Source: Bacillota bacterium
GTDB lineage: Bacteria; Bacillota; Bacilli; Paenibacillales; UBA4045
NCBI GenBank assembly: GCA_023441055.1
Contig: JAEZQY010000047.1
Span: 62,001 to 126,000, forward strand
Direction: 5' to 3'
Length of the DNA stretch: 64,000 nucleotides
Below are positions 27,273 through 35,033 of the stretch, piece by piece. Both the position numbers and the translations under genes were made by a program. The stretch's first letter is position 1, and the number at the start of each line of letters is the position of its first letter. A model generated the notes under the pieces. It did not search any database, was not told the origin of the DNA, and worked only from the letters and a program-made list of their open reading frames with translations.

Positions 27273-28268
27273 TCAAGAGCTGTGTGAATAGACGAATACG
27301 TCCCTGCCGTTTAGGGTACCGATCGTCTCTTGAAGTTGGCCTCGTTCACGCAGATACACCAGATGCGCCAATGTCTCCGCTAAGGCGAACCGAAGCTGGT
27401 GAATCGATAGAGAGTCGCCGAACAGCAAGCGGCATACCTCGAATCCGGTAGCGGGCTGCTCCAAGAGCTGCCATATGCCGCGCAATCGTTCCTCGTGATG
27501 CTGGATGATCTGTTCGCATCGCTCAGCCAGACCGGTGAACGGATCGCGATGCCCTGGCAGCACGCGGGCGACCGGTAGCTGTGAAATTTGCGTTAGACTG
27601 CTGAGGAAGGATTCGAGTGGATTGTCGTCAAACCTCGGCAGCAGGCTAACATTCGGTGTAATCTTGGGCAGAACCTGATCACCGCAGAACAGATCGCCGC
27701 GATGCTCATCAAGCAGCATGAACTGACCATAGGCATGTCCCGGTCCATGGATCGCGCGGAGACCTCGACCACCGACGGCGATGCGATCGCCCTCGGTCAT
27801 CGGGGTGAATATGGGCAGGGGTGTTACGAGCGGAATAAAGCTCTCCAGATGCTCGAGCATCGCAAGTTCGGTAGACTTGTCGACCCCGTGTCGGACGAAC
27901 AGTGCCGCGATCTCCTCTGTTGCGTCACGCGCAGGCCCCCATAGATACATCGTCTGGGCTATGCCTGCTGCTGACAGATACACAGGAGCGCCCGAGCGCT
28001 GCTGCAGCGTGCCCGCTAGGCCGATATGGTCGGGATGATGATGGGTAAGTATAATATCCGTTACATCCGTGAAGCTGATCCCGATGAATCGCAGCGCTTC
28101 CTCCCAGCATTGCAACGCCTGCTCGGTGTGAAGCCCCGGATCAATAATTGAGCAACCACTCTCGCTGTGAAGCACATACGCATTCACCCATCGCAGGGGG
28201 AATGGCAGCGGTACGCGCACCTGATAGAGACCGTCATCCAGCTTAACAATAGGACTACGTGCATGCAT
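27273..28268 (-). CDS. MBL-fold metallohydrolase (glyoxalase II/RNase Z superfamily)
   Basis: A 331-residue soluble metallo-beta-lactamase-fold hydrolase. The metal motif ILTHHHPDHIGLAG (HxHxDH) is at about residues 72-85. IHGPGHAYGQFMLLDE carries the second His, GDLFCGDQVLPKITPNVS the bridging Asp, and VLPGHRDPF the last His. A helical C-terminal part is typical of the YtxC/thiolesterase-like hydrolases. The substrate is not clear. The start codon at 28268 directly follows the stop of the upstream methyltransferase gene, so they form a two-gene operon. Confidence 0.85.
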   Translation of the reverse strand: MHARSPIVKLDDGLYQVRVPLPFPLRWVNAYVLHSESGCSIIDPGLHTEQALQCWEEALRFIGISFTDVTDIILTHHHPDHIGLAGTLQQRSGAPVYLSAAGIAQTMYLWGPARDATEEIAALFVRHGVDKSTELAMLEHLESFIPLVTPLPIFTPMTEGDRIAVGGRGLRAIHGPGHAYGQFMLLDEHRGDLFCGDQVLPKITPNVSLLPRFDDNPLESFLSSLTQISQLPVARVLPGHRDPFTGLAERCEQIIQHHEERLRGIWQLLEQPATGFEVCRLLFGDSLSIHQLRFALAETLAHLVYLRERGQLQETIGTLNGRDVFVYSHSS

Positions 28269-29015
28269 CTAACGCTGCTCCCCTCTCTTGGTTCCAACCA
28301 TAATCAATCGCGGTGATTCAGTCGCGCTGTACGCGGACCCATCATAGGCGCCATATACGTGATCTACTGCCAGCTCAGTATGCGCGGACAGCATGCGCTC
28401 GAAGTCAGAGCGCTCATACAGCCGCACCTGCTCCGTGTACGAGCGAATCCGCTGATCACTACCGATAATCGTAATATCCTTCCTCACAAAGCCATCCTCG
28501 ATCCGTCTTGCTTCGTGAATATGTGTATCTTCACTCATCCGTTTCGATGCAGGCACGAGATGACGCCGCACATAGCTTGGATTCAAGTAATCGATAAGGA
28601 ATCGCCCGCCTGGCCGCAGTAATCGATCAATCTCGCGCAATACACGAATATTCGCCTCATCCTGATCGAAGTAACCGAAGGACGTGAATAGATTCACCAC
28701 CGCGTCGAATGGCTCCGTCAGCGGCACCTGCCGCATGTCACCCTTCAGCCACCTCACCTGCTGCTCCGTATCTGCCTGCATCGCTGTATCCAGCAGCACA
28801 TCGGATAAATCTACACCTGTCACCTGATAGCCAAGCTGAGCCAGCGCCAGCGAATGCCTGCCCATGCCGCAGCACAGATCCAGAATGCTTGCCCCGGCAG
28901 GCAGATGCAGCCACTTCGACATCGCTTGCACTTCAAGCGCAGCGCCTGTGTAATCTCTATGTTGATAGACCAATAAGTAATCTTCCCCGAAGCTCTTCTC
29001 ATACCATCCTGACAT
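28269..29015 (-). CDS. Class I SAM-dependent methyltransferase
   Basis: A 248-residue methyltransferase. Motif I is SILDLCCGMGRHSLALAQLG, the acidic loop is VTGVDLSDVLLDTA, and motif IV lies around FDAVVNLFTSFGYFDQDE. The C-terminal beta sheet is of the usual small-molecule type. The substrate is unknown. The ATG at 29015 has GGAGG eight bases upstream; the frame is open to 29081 without a ribosome site. It is coupled to the MBL hydrolase gene. Confidence 0.87.
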   Translation of the reverse strand: MSGWYEKSFGEDYLLVYQHRDYTGAALEVQAMSKWLHLPAGASILDLCCGMGRHSLALAQLGYQVTGVDLSDVLLDTAMQADTEQQVRWLKGDMRQVPLTEPFDAVVNLFTSFGYFDQDEANIRVLREIDRLLRPGGRFLIDYLNPSYVRRHLVPASKRMSEDTHIHEARRIEDGFVRKDITIIGSDQRIRSYTEQVRLYERSDFERMLSAHTELAVDHVYGAYDGSAYSATESPRLIMVGTKRGEQR

Positions 29016-29137
29016 GCTTAATCCTCCCGTATCCCTTGCGAAAGCTCCCTTCATTGTACCGATTAACCGTACATTATACAATTCCGCGCGGAATCGTATA
29101 CAATAGGAGGAAATGACTTATCACCGGAGGGATCGTT

Positions 29138-29431
29138 ATGCCAATCGTGCTGCGCAATCACAAGACGGAGGAAATTTATACCTGCACCATGCTCAACATC
29201 TACGACTTGCCTTACTTCGGCGCGAAAAACTGGGAGTCGCTAGTGGAGGCGGAACGCGAAAGTCCCTCATTCCTGAGCGCGGAGGGCGCGGCTAATCCTG
29301 CTGACTGGACGCTGCTAGACGTGGAGGAGCATCAACTGAAGGTATTCAATGTCAAGCTGAGGAATGATCCTGGACGCAGACTGTTCCTAGATGCGGACGG
29401 CAGAGCCTATAGTGTACTGAGAGATAAGTAA
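29138..29431 (+). CDS. Conserved small protein of unknown function
   Basis: A 97-residue soluble protein with a strong ribosome site (GGAGGG, eight bases before the ATG). It has no signal peptide or membrane segment. The middle (LPYFGAKNWESLVEAE) and the end (RRLFLDADGRAYSVLRDK) look like a compact alpha/beta fold, but I recognise no family. It lies between a divergent methyltransferase gene and gerE. The codon use and ribosome site support a real gene. Confidence 0.7.
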   Translation: MPIVLRNHKTEEIYTCTMLNIYDLPYFGAKNWESLVEAERESPSFLSAEGAANPADWTLLDVEEHQLKVFNVKLRNDPGRRLFLDADGRAYSVLRDK

Positions 29432-29459
29432 GATGCAGCCCAATTTCTCACACGCATGG

Positions 29460-29488
29460 CACCATTGCACACTACCCTTCATACTATA
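29460..29488 (+). promoter_or_regulatory. Sigma-K promoter of gerE
   Basis: CACC (mACm) at 29460-29463, a spacer of exactly 16 bases, then CATACTATA (CATAnnnTA) at 29480-29488. This is a full match to the Bacillus sigma-K consensus. gerE of B. subtilis is sigma-K dependent. The TTG start is 65 bases downstream. Confidence 0.75.
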
Positions 29489-29553
29489 ACTTTGACTGTA
29501 TCCCTTTACCTTGTAATTTCTTATAAGGCCCGAGCAAGGAGGGGTGACCACTA

Positions 29554-29778
29554 TTGAAGGGTAGCGATCACAGAAGTAAATTTCTATTGACGAATCGGGA
29601 GCGTGAAGTGTTCGATCTTCTTGTTCAGGATAAGACAACAAAGGATATCGCCCAGCTGTTGTTTATCAGTGAGAAGACCGTGCGCAACCACATCTCGAAT
29701 GTTATGCAGAAGCTTAATGTGAAAGGTCGTTCTCAAGCTGTTGTAGAGTTAATTCGCCTGGGCGAGCTCAAGATTTAA
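29554..29778 (+). CDS. gerE: Sporulation regulator GerE
   Basis: A 74-residue LuxR/FixJ-type DNA-binding protein, the same length as B. subtilis GerE. It is essentially one helix-turn-helix domain: LLTNREREVFDLLVQDKTT, then FISEKTVRNHISNVMQKL, then VKGRSQAVVELIRLGEL. GerE is the last mother-cell regulator, acting with sigma-K on late coat and crust genes. The start is a TTG at 29554, 11 bases after GGAGGGG. A consensus sigma-K promoter precedes it and a hairpin with five T follows. It may control the glycosylation genes to its right, but no operator was checked. Confidence 0.96.
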   Translation: MKGSDHRSKFLLTNREREVFDLLVQDKTTKDIAQLLFISEKTVRNHISNVMQKLNVKGRSQAVVELIRLGELKI

Positions 29779-29797
29779 TCTCTAAGTTCACTGAAGA

Positions 29798-29850
29798 CCT
29801 TCTTCTCCTCTGCGAGTTTTGCGACGTCGCGCAGAAGAAAGGAGGTTTTT
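29798..29850 (+). terminator. Imperfect rho-independent terminator of gerE
   Basis: A CCTTCTTCTCCTCTGCG-type left arm pairs imperfectly with CGCAGAAGAAAGGAGG, which is followed by TTTTT. It starts about 20 bases after the stop. Confidence 0.55.
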
Positions 29851-30181
29851 CTGGTTGATTGCTGCCCGACAACACCTCAACGGTCCCATTTTTCCCCTCT
29901 TGAAGTGTTGTTCCCTGCAACAACTACATCTATTTCATAACATTGCGACAATTTGGCCGCGCCACCATGCATTTCATACAGCTATATCCACCTCAAACTC
30001 GCCTTCCAACAGAATTCGGTTCGGTTAACTGTATAATTTACAGGGTGCGGATTGTAGGTTGAGTAATATATAGAATTAACTGTACTCAATGCAGGGAGCG
30101 AGAGACACCTCCCGTTTATAAGCTTAACCCATCGAACGCAAGACTCTACGTGTTTTTGGACCTTTACGGATAAACTGACAG
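29851..30181. other. Gene-free interval between gerE and the YhcN-type gene
   Basis: About 330 bases without a convincing frame. A plus-strand TATAAT follows TTAACTG near 30030, and TTAACTGTA recurs about 45 bases later. Nothing else stands out. Confidence 0.4.
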
Positions 30182-30220
30182 TGAAACACCCGAAGGGCTC
30201 ATCACCCCCCGGGTGTTTCA
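30182..30220 (-). terminator. Hairpin after the YhcN-type gene
   Basis: A perfect 11-base stem, TGAAACACCCG/CGGGTGTTTCA, lies 22 bases past the stop. It ends in TTTCA without a long T-run, so it could be a terminator or an mRNA 3' stabiliser. Confidence 0.6.
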
Positions 30221-30241
30221 ACTTGATCCTATAACTGTGCC

Positions 30242-31018
30242 CTACCGTTCTGCATTATCGGGGAATACCCGCTCCACCATCCGATTGAACTCGATAATCG
30301 CTCCTCGGAGCGGATGTCCATTCCTGACCTGATCGCCATAGCCGCGCATTGTGCCTACGAAGTCCGGATTCGCCGAAACATACACATTCCGGATATGCGG
30401 GGCTTGCTTCTTAACGGTATCGGCAATCCGCCGCTTCAGCTCCGGGCTCAAATCATCGGTTAGATTATCGCCTTCATTGCGAATATCCATCCGTGTGTTG
30501 ACCTTGCCATTATTCTTCGTGCCTCTGGTGTTCATGTCCATCGCACGCATCCCATTGCCGATTCCGTTGCCGTTGCCGTTAATTCTACCATTGTCATTGC
30601 GGCTAATATTACCATTGTCGTTGCCACTGACGTTACCAATGCCATTGCCATTCCTATTCCCGTTCATATTACCATTGCCGTTGTCATTGCCAGCGTTATC
30701 TAGCATGACCGCGACATACGCGTTCTTGTCTGTCACGAGCACTGTGGCCATATCAACCTCGCCCAGGTCAGCCACCGCTTGCGCAATCTGCTCATCGATA
30801 TCCATACGGGTATTATTGTGCATTGTAGCGTTGTTTGTACCACGACCATTATTACGATCCAGCATGCCATTACCATTTAGCAACTGGCGATCGCCGGCTC
30901 CCTTGGTCGTAGTTCCATTGCCACCTTGATCATTCCGATCCCCAACCATATTCCCGCATGCGGCAAGCGCAATTGCGAGCAAAATCGATGCCCCCGCTTT
31001 CGACCATCTGCTAATCAT
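30242..31018 (-). CDS. YhcN/YlaJ-family sporulation lipoprotein with Asn/Gly-rich insert
   Basis: A 258-residue lipoprotein. The signal peptide ends in the lipobox LAA-C21. The YhcN/YlaJ domain spans about residues 70-258 (DEQIAQAVADLGEVDMATVL; SPELKRRIADTVKKQAP; IRNVYVSANPDFVGTM). It is interrupted at about 107-157 by a low-complexity run of Asn and Gly (units such as NGNGNM and GNDNGN) that family members I remember do not have at this length. B. subtilis YhcN is a forespore lipoprotein of the spore inner membrane that helps outgrowth. AGGAGG precedes the ATG. A sigma-G-like promoter (31061-31089) agrees with forespore expression. Confidence 0.9.
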   Translation of the reverse strand: MISRWSKAGASILLAIALAACGNMVGDRNDQGGNGTTTKGAGDRQLLNGNGMLDRNNGRGTNNATMHNNTRMDIDEQIAQAVADLGEVDMATVLVTDKNAYVAVMLDNAGNDNGNGNMNGNRNGNGIGNVSGNDNGNISRNDNGRINGNGNGIGNGMRAMDMNTRGTKNNGKVNTRMDIRNEGDNLTDDLSPELKRRIADTVKKQAPHIRNVYVSANPDFVGTMRGYGDQVRNGHPLRGAIIEFNRMVERVFPDNAER

Positions 31019-31060
31019 GAATGTCCTCCTTCTATTCGCTTAGAATAAGAAACCCACCTA

Positions 31061-31089
31061 TAGCATGCGCTAAATTTGTCCGACTATTC
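31061..31089 (-). promoter_or_regulatory. Sigma-G-like promoter of the YhcN-type gene
   Basis: On the minus strand GAATA, a 17-base spacer, then CATGCTA. This fits the forespore sigma-G pattern GmATR and CATnnTA. Confidence 0.55.
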
Positions 31090-31105
31090 GCCAATCTTCG
31101 CCCAC

Positions 31106-31870
31106 TTACTTGCTAATGAACATCTGCGTGAACATCTTCCCGCATTGTCCGCCGCTGACAATCCCGATTCCAATATGTGTATACTGGGCACTCAAGATAT
31201 TCGCCCGGTGACCGGATGAGTTCATCAGCGCTTCATGTGCCGCCGCTACAGTCTGGTTGCACGCAATATTCTCGCCAGCTGATCGATAAGAGATACCAAA
31301 TCGCGTCATCATCTCGAAGGGTGAACCGTAGGTTGGAGACTCATGGGCAAAATACTGCTGATCGATCATATCCTGACTCTTGGCCTCTGCGGCTTGTGAC
31401 AGGCTAGAATCGAGGATGAACGGTTGCAGACCCGCCTTGGCGCGCTCTGCATTCACCAGCTCGAGCATCTGCCGCTCGTCCTGCCCAATGCCAGTCTCAT
31501 AACGAGGCGAAGACGGTGGAGGGGATGGCACAGCAGGGGTCTGCTGCCCAGTTGAACGAGGGAGCTTCAGCTCGCCGTACGCCCACAGGATCGCCTGCAG
31601 CGTCTTCGCGTCAATCGCGCCAGTGACCGTCAAACCATATCGCGCTTGAAAGGCGCGCACACCTGACACCATCTGCCTGCCATATATTCCGTCTATCCCT
31701 CCTGAGTAATAGCCGAGCGACTTCAGCATACCTTGAGCAGCATACACATCCGGACCCTTGGCTCCAGATCCGAATGCCTGCGCCTGCATCGGCATGCTGA
31801 GAGCCAACATGATCAGGGAGGAACAGAGGATGAACTGCAGTGTCCTGGGAAGCTTGTATCTAGAATCCAT
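31106..31870 (-). CDS. Secreted peptidoglycan-binding and CAP-domain protein (YkwD-like)
   Basis: A 254-residue exported protein. The signal peptide spans residues 1-32 (cleavage near MQAQA-F). A PG_binding_1 domain at about 38-93 has AAQGMLKSLGYYSGGIDGIYG and VRAFQARYGLTVTG. A Pro/Ser linker (AVPSPPPSSP) follows, then a CAP/SCP domain at about 135-254 with MLELVNAERAKAGLQPF, QQYFAHESPTYGSPFEMM, GENIACNQ and SGHRANILSAQYTHIGIGI. The combination is seen in spore and wall proteins of Bacillales. Its biochemical role is not established. GGAGG lies 12 bases before the ATG. A sigma-G-type promoter candidate (31915-31945) suggests sporulation use. Confidence 0.88.
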   Translation of the reverse strand: MDSRYKLPRTLQFILCSSLIMLALSMPMQAQAFGSGAKGPDVYAAQGMLKSLGYYSGGIDGIYGRQMVSGVRAFQARYGLTVTGAIDAKTLQAILWAYGELKLPRSTGQQTPAVPSPPPSSPRYETGIGQDERQMLELVNAERAKAGLQPFILDSSLSQAAEAKSQDMIDQQYFAHESPTYGSPFEMMTRFGISYRSAGENIACNQTVAAAHEALMNSSGHRANILSAQYTHIGIGIVSGGQCGKMFTQMFISK

Positions 31871-31914
31871 AAAAAAAGAAGCACCTCCATCTTTATAATT
31901 GATGTGAATGCTTC

Positions 31915-31945
31915 TAGTATGCTTCCGCTACGACGTATGTCATGC
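31915..31945 (-). promoter_or_regulatory. Candidate sigma-G promoter of the CAP-domain gene
   Basis: On the minus strand GCATG, a 19-base spacer, then CATACTA. Both boxes match the sigma-G pattern; the spacer is one base longer than usual. Confidence 0.4.
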
Positions 31946-31958
31946 AGCGAAAACCATT

Positions 31959-34172
31959 TTAATTTTGATCGCGATGGGGAATCGGAACTTGCGCCCAATC
32001 CATATCCGAAGCCAAGTAAAAACTCGTGTAAGACGGCTGATTATAAACAACATTCTGACCCGCAATGCCGACTCTATATTGTGGATCATGCATCAGCGTA
32101 TATAGCTTCCGGTCGGTTACCCCGGTGCTGAGATAAATCCGTATGGCCGAGCTGTCAGCTGTGCGAACGAGCAATTCTTCACGCCAATCTCCGAATATAT
32201 CCGCCACCAGACACGGATTGCCCTTGGTTCCATTGTTACTAACCGCGCCTTCTGCTGTCAGCAAGCAGCCTCTCGCCCAATCATCGATCGTGACCCATTC
32301 ATTAAATCTGCCATTGACGACTTGCGTTGTCATATCGGCAGACCACCTGATGTTCATGTTCGTGCCGGGAATGGATCGGGATATCAACTCTCCCTTGGCC
32401 GTCATTAAGCCGAAGGCCGCCTCCCCGTCATACTCTGCACTGCACCAGATCTGAAGGCCGCGCCTAGTCGGATCCACCTGTCCGATCATTCCCCGTCCTA
32501 CATCATCAGATGCGAATTCGCCGCAGAGCACCTCGCCTGTCGCCGCATCACGCAGCGTATAGCCATAAGGTCCCCAGACACCGCTCTCATGCACCATGAA
32601 GATCTCCAGCCCGGGTCGATCCGGGTCGATATTCGCAACATGAAGCGCGTCCCCGTGGCCCAGCTTTACCAGCTCGCCAGGCATCTTGCTGCCGTCGGGC
32701 ATTAAACCTCGCGAGCTATACAAGATACGCCCATCATGGTCGATTGTAGCCGCGCCGTAAATGATTTCATCGCAGCCGTCGCCATCCACGTCAGCCACAC
32801 TTAAGTAGTGCGCGCCTTGCTTGGCCAGACTGCCATGGGATGCATGCCGGCCGTCAGGTAAGTGAAGCGTATCCTTAAAGGGATTGTTCATCGTGATCCA
32901 GCCGCTGTCGGCAATCCAATGCTCTCTTAGATGCTTGCCATCCCAAGTATAAGACACAATAACAGCTCGAGTATAATAACCGCGAGCGAATACGGCGTAA
33001 GGTTTTGAGCCATCCAGATAAGCCACCCCGGCTAGGAATCGATCTACACGATTGCCTGGTTCAATACGATTCCAAGCGTAATCGCCCCACATGAGTCCGT
33101 CATCATGTCGGCCCGGCTTATACGTGATCGTCTCCAGCTCCTCACCGGTCTGCCCATTGAATACCGTTAAGTATTCCGGCCCATGGAGGATGAATCCCTC
33201 GAATGAGCGCAGCTGATTGCGCTCACTTCTGCTCGGAGCGTAGACATCCACGAAGTAATCCGTCAGCCATACCGCATCCTCGCGGGTTAACGGATAGCGA
33301 TACTTGTCCTCGATACCGAAGCATGCTTCAAGCGTACGAGGCCAATGACCAGTTATCACCTCTTCATGGGCATGCCAGTTCATGAACATCTCCACTATAT
33401 GCTTATAATAGTCTTCGCTGCTCAGCCGGTAATCGTCATCGTGACTGTACCCTGCTTGTATATCTACCCGGGGCATCGTGATGTACGATTCGGAGCAAGG
33501 CTCCCCCTCCTCATCGTATCGAATTACCCTCGTGCCTGGCGCGGTCTTGACCATCAGCTCCGACTTACCATCACCATCGAAGTCATAGACCAGTAGCTGC
33601 GTGTAATGTGCGCCAGCCCGAATATTCACTCCTAAATCCAGGCGATATAATAACGTGCCATCCAGCTTATAGCAATCGATATAAACCGATCCGGTGTACC
33701 CGGAATGCGAGACATCCTTCGCGTTCGACGGATCCCATTTTACGAAGAATTCATACTCGCCGTCACCGTCTACATCTCCTACACTCATATCATTGGCCGA
33801 GTACGTATAAGCTTGTCCAGCAGGTGTAACACCGTCAGCTGGTTTCTGCAGCGGAATCTCACAGTAAGGACTCACCCATGGCGTAACATCGGCACTTCGA
33901 TCCACTTCCTGTCCCTCAGCTAAAGCGCATACATAGTAAACCGATGTCAGGGTCCCATTGCGGTCGAGATAATTCGTGCTGTCGGTAACGGTCGCAATAT
34001 GATGGCCGTCGCGATACAGGTTGAAATCATGGCCGATCAATCCATTGTCGTCATGGCCGCTCACCTCAGTACCGAGCAATCGCCAGCTGATGAATACACC
34101 TTCCGATGTAGCTGCTGCAACCAATCCGCGTCCCAGTTGCTCCAGCTGCGCGCGTGAACGTTTGTTATTCAT
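31959..34172 (-). CDS. Rhamnogalacturonan lyase, polysaccharide lyase family 11
   Basis: A 737-residue protein that resembles PL11 enzymes (B. subtilis YesW/YesX), which cleave the rhamnose-galacturonate backbone of rhamnogalacturonan I by beta-elimination. It has an N-terminal fibronectin-like beta domain (ISWRLLGTE), then an eight-bladed propeller with repeated calcium loops such as VGDVDGDGEYEFFVKWDPS and VYDFDGDGKSELMVKTAPG. The end SYTSFYLASDMDW is typical of the family. No signal peptide is seen, which suggests a cytoplasmic enzyme like YesX acting on imported oligosaccharides. It is the last gene of a three-gene minus-strand set. Confidence 0.9.
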   Translation of the reverse strand: MNNKRSRAQLEQLGRGLVAAATSEGVFISWRLLGTEVSGHDDNGLIGHDFNLYRDGHHIATVTDSTNYLDRNGTLTSVYYVCALAEGQEVDRSADVTPWVSPYCEIPLQKPADGVTPAGQAYTYSANDMSVGDVDGDGEYEFFVKWDPSNAKDVSHSGYTGSVYIDCYKLDGTLLYRLDLGVNIRAGAHYTQLLVYDFDGDGKSELMVKTAPGTRVIRYDEEGEPCSESYITMPRVDIQAGYSHDDDYRLSSEDYYKHIVEMFMNWHAHEEVITGHWPRTLEACFGIEDKYRYPLTREDAVWLTDYFVDVYAPSRSERNQLRSFEGFILHGPEYLTVFNGQTGEELETITYKPGRHDDGLMWGDYAWNRIEPGNRVDRFLAGVAYLDGSKPYAVFARGYYTRAVIVSYTWDGKHLREHWIADSGWITMNNPFKDTLHLPDGRHASHGSLAKQGAHYLSVADVDGDGCDEIIYGAATIDHDGRILYSSRGLMPDGSKMPGELVKLGHGDALHVANIDPDRPGLEIFMVHESGVWGPYGYTLRDAATGEVLCGEFASDDVGRGMIGQVDPTRRGLQIWCSAEYDGEAAFGLMTAKGELISRSIPGTNMNIRWSADMTTQVVNGRFNEWVTIDDWARGCLLTAEGAVSNNGTKGNPCLVADIFGDWREELLVRTADSSAIRIYLSTGVTDRKLYTLMHDPQYRVGIAGQNVVYNQPSYTSFYLASDMDWAQVPIPHRDQN

Positions 34173-34197
34173 ATTCCATTACCCCTACTCTGTTGAT

Positions 34198-35001
34198 TTA
34201 ATTGAAGTGTACTTGCTCACCGCCAGCTACCTTTACAATCTCTTCATCTACGCTCAGCCATACCGTAGCCGCCCCGGTATTCCATACGAATCGCCCCGAC
34301 GCTGCGAATTTAAGCTGTCGGAATGCAGATAGATAATCAACGATCTCCATATTCGTCGCATACCAGATATCCGGTTTGTTGGAAATCAATTTACCGAAAT
34401 CCTCGATCAAGTCCCAATTGTGATCCAGATCAAACTCATAGCTATGTCCCCACACAGTCATCATGTACAGGTACTGCTTCTTATGTAAGGCAACAAATTG
34501 TTCTCCGAGCTTCATTAAATCATCCTTGTGATGACAGGTCGGTATCCATTCCAACAGGTTGTCCGGCATTCCGAACTGTTTCGTGCTGCCCACTGTTCTA
34601 GCATATTCAATCCCCAGATGCGGAAGCATGTCCTGGATCTGCGGACTATATGAGCCGTTCGGATAGGACATCCCGCGTACGGTATAACCGGTTATCCGCT
34701 CCAATTGCTCACGGTCCTCCATAATCTCTCGAACAATCAATTCTTTAGGACACCTAGCAATGGTAGGATGCGTTACCGTGTGCGCGGAAATTTCATGTCC
34801 CTGATAGAGGGCTGCTGCTTCCTGTGCACTAATCCTGTCATCCTTGCCAAGCAAGCCCGAGTTGAGATGGAATGTTCCTTTAATTCCATACTGATTGAAG
34901 ATGGCCACTAATCTCCGGTCAGCCTCTCTGCCGTCGTCATAACTCATCGTCAGCACCTTATGCCTGCCCTCCGGGAATGTCATATAAATCTTCGGCATCA
35001 T
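34198..35001 (-). CDS. Polysaccharide deacetylase (NodB-homology) family protein
   Basis: A 267-residue carbohydrate-esterase-4-type protein without a signal peptide. The metal motif MSYDDGREADRRL (SYDDG in place of the common TFDDG) is at about residue 20. HTVTHPTIARC supplies the two His ligands, and GMSYPNGSYSPQIQDML is the Arg/Pro region. The HxxxH and Asp ligands appear intact, so metal-dependent deacetylation is plausible. In its pectin context it may remove acetyl groups from imported rhamnogalacturonan fragments; this is inference. GAGGA precedes the ATG at 35001. Confidence 0.85.
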   Translation of the reverse strand: MMPKIYMTFPEGRHKVLTMSYDDGREADRRLVAIFNQYGIKGTFHLNSGLLGKDDRISAQEAAALYQGHEISAHTVTHPTIARCPKELIVREIMEDREQLERITGYTVRGMSYPNGSYSPQIQDMLPHLGIEYARTVGSTKQFGMPDNLLEWIPTCHHKDDLMKLGEQFVALHKKQYLYMMTVWGHSYEFDLDHNWDLIEDFGKLISNKPDIWYATNMEIVDYLSAFRQLKFAASGRFVWNTGAATVWLSVDEEIVKVAGGEQVHFN

Positions 35002-35033
35002 GATTTCCTCCTCGTCTATATTTCAGCAATCTA

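Noticed and set aside
29982..30221. A 79-codon minus-strand frame between gerE and the YhcN-type gene
   Set aside because: It runs through the 11-base hairpin, has no ribosome site, and its composition is not protein-like.
30351..30929. A 192-codon plus-strand frame rich in Pro and Leu
   Set aside because: It is the antisense shadow of the Asn/Gly-rich YhcN-type gene; the composition follows from the repeat.
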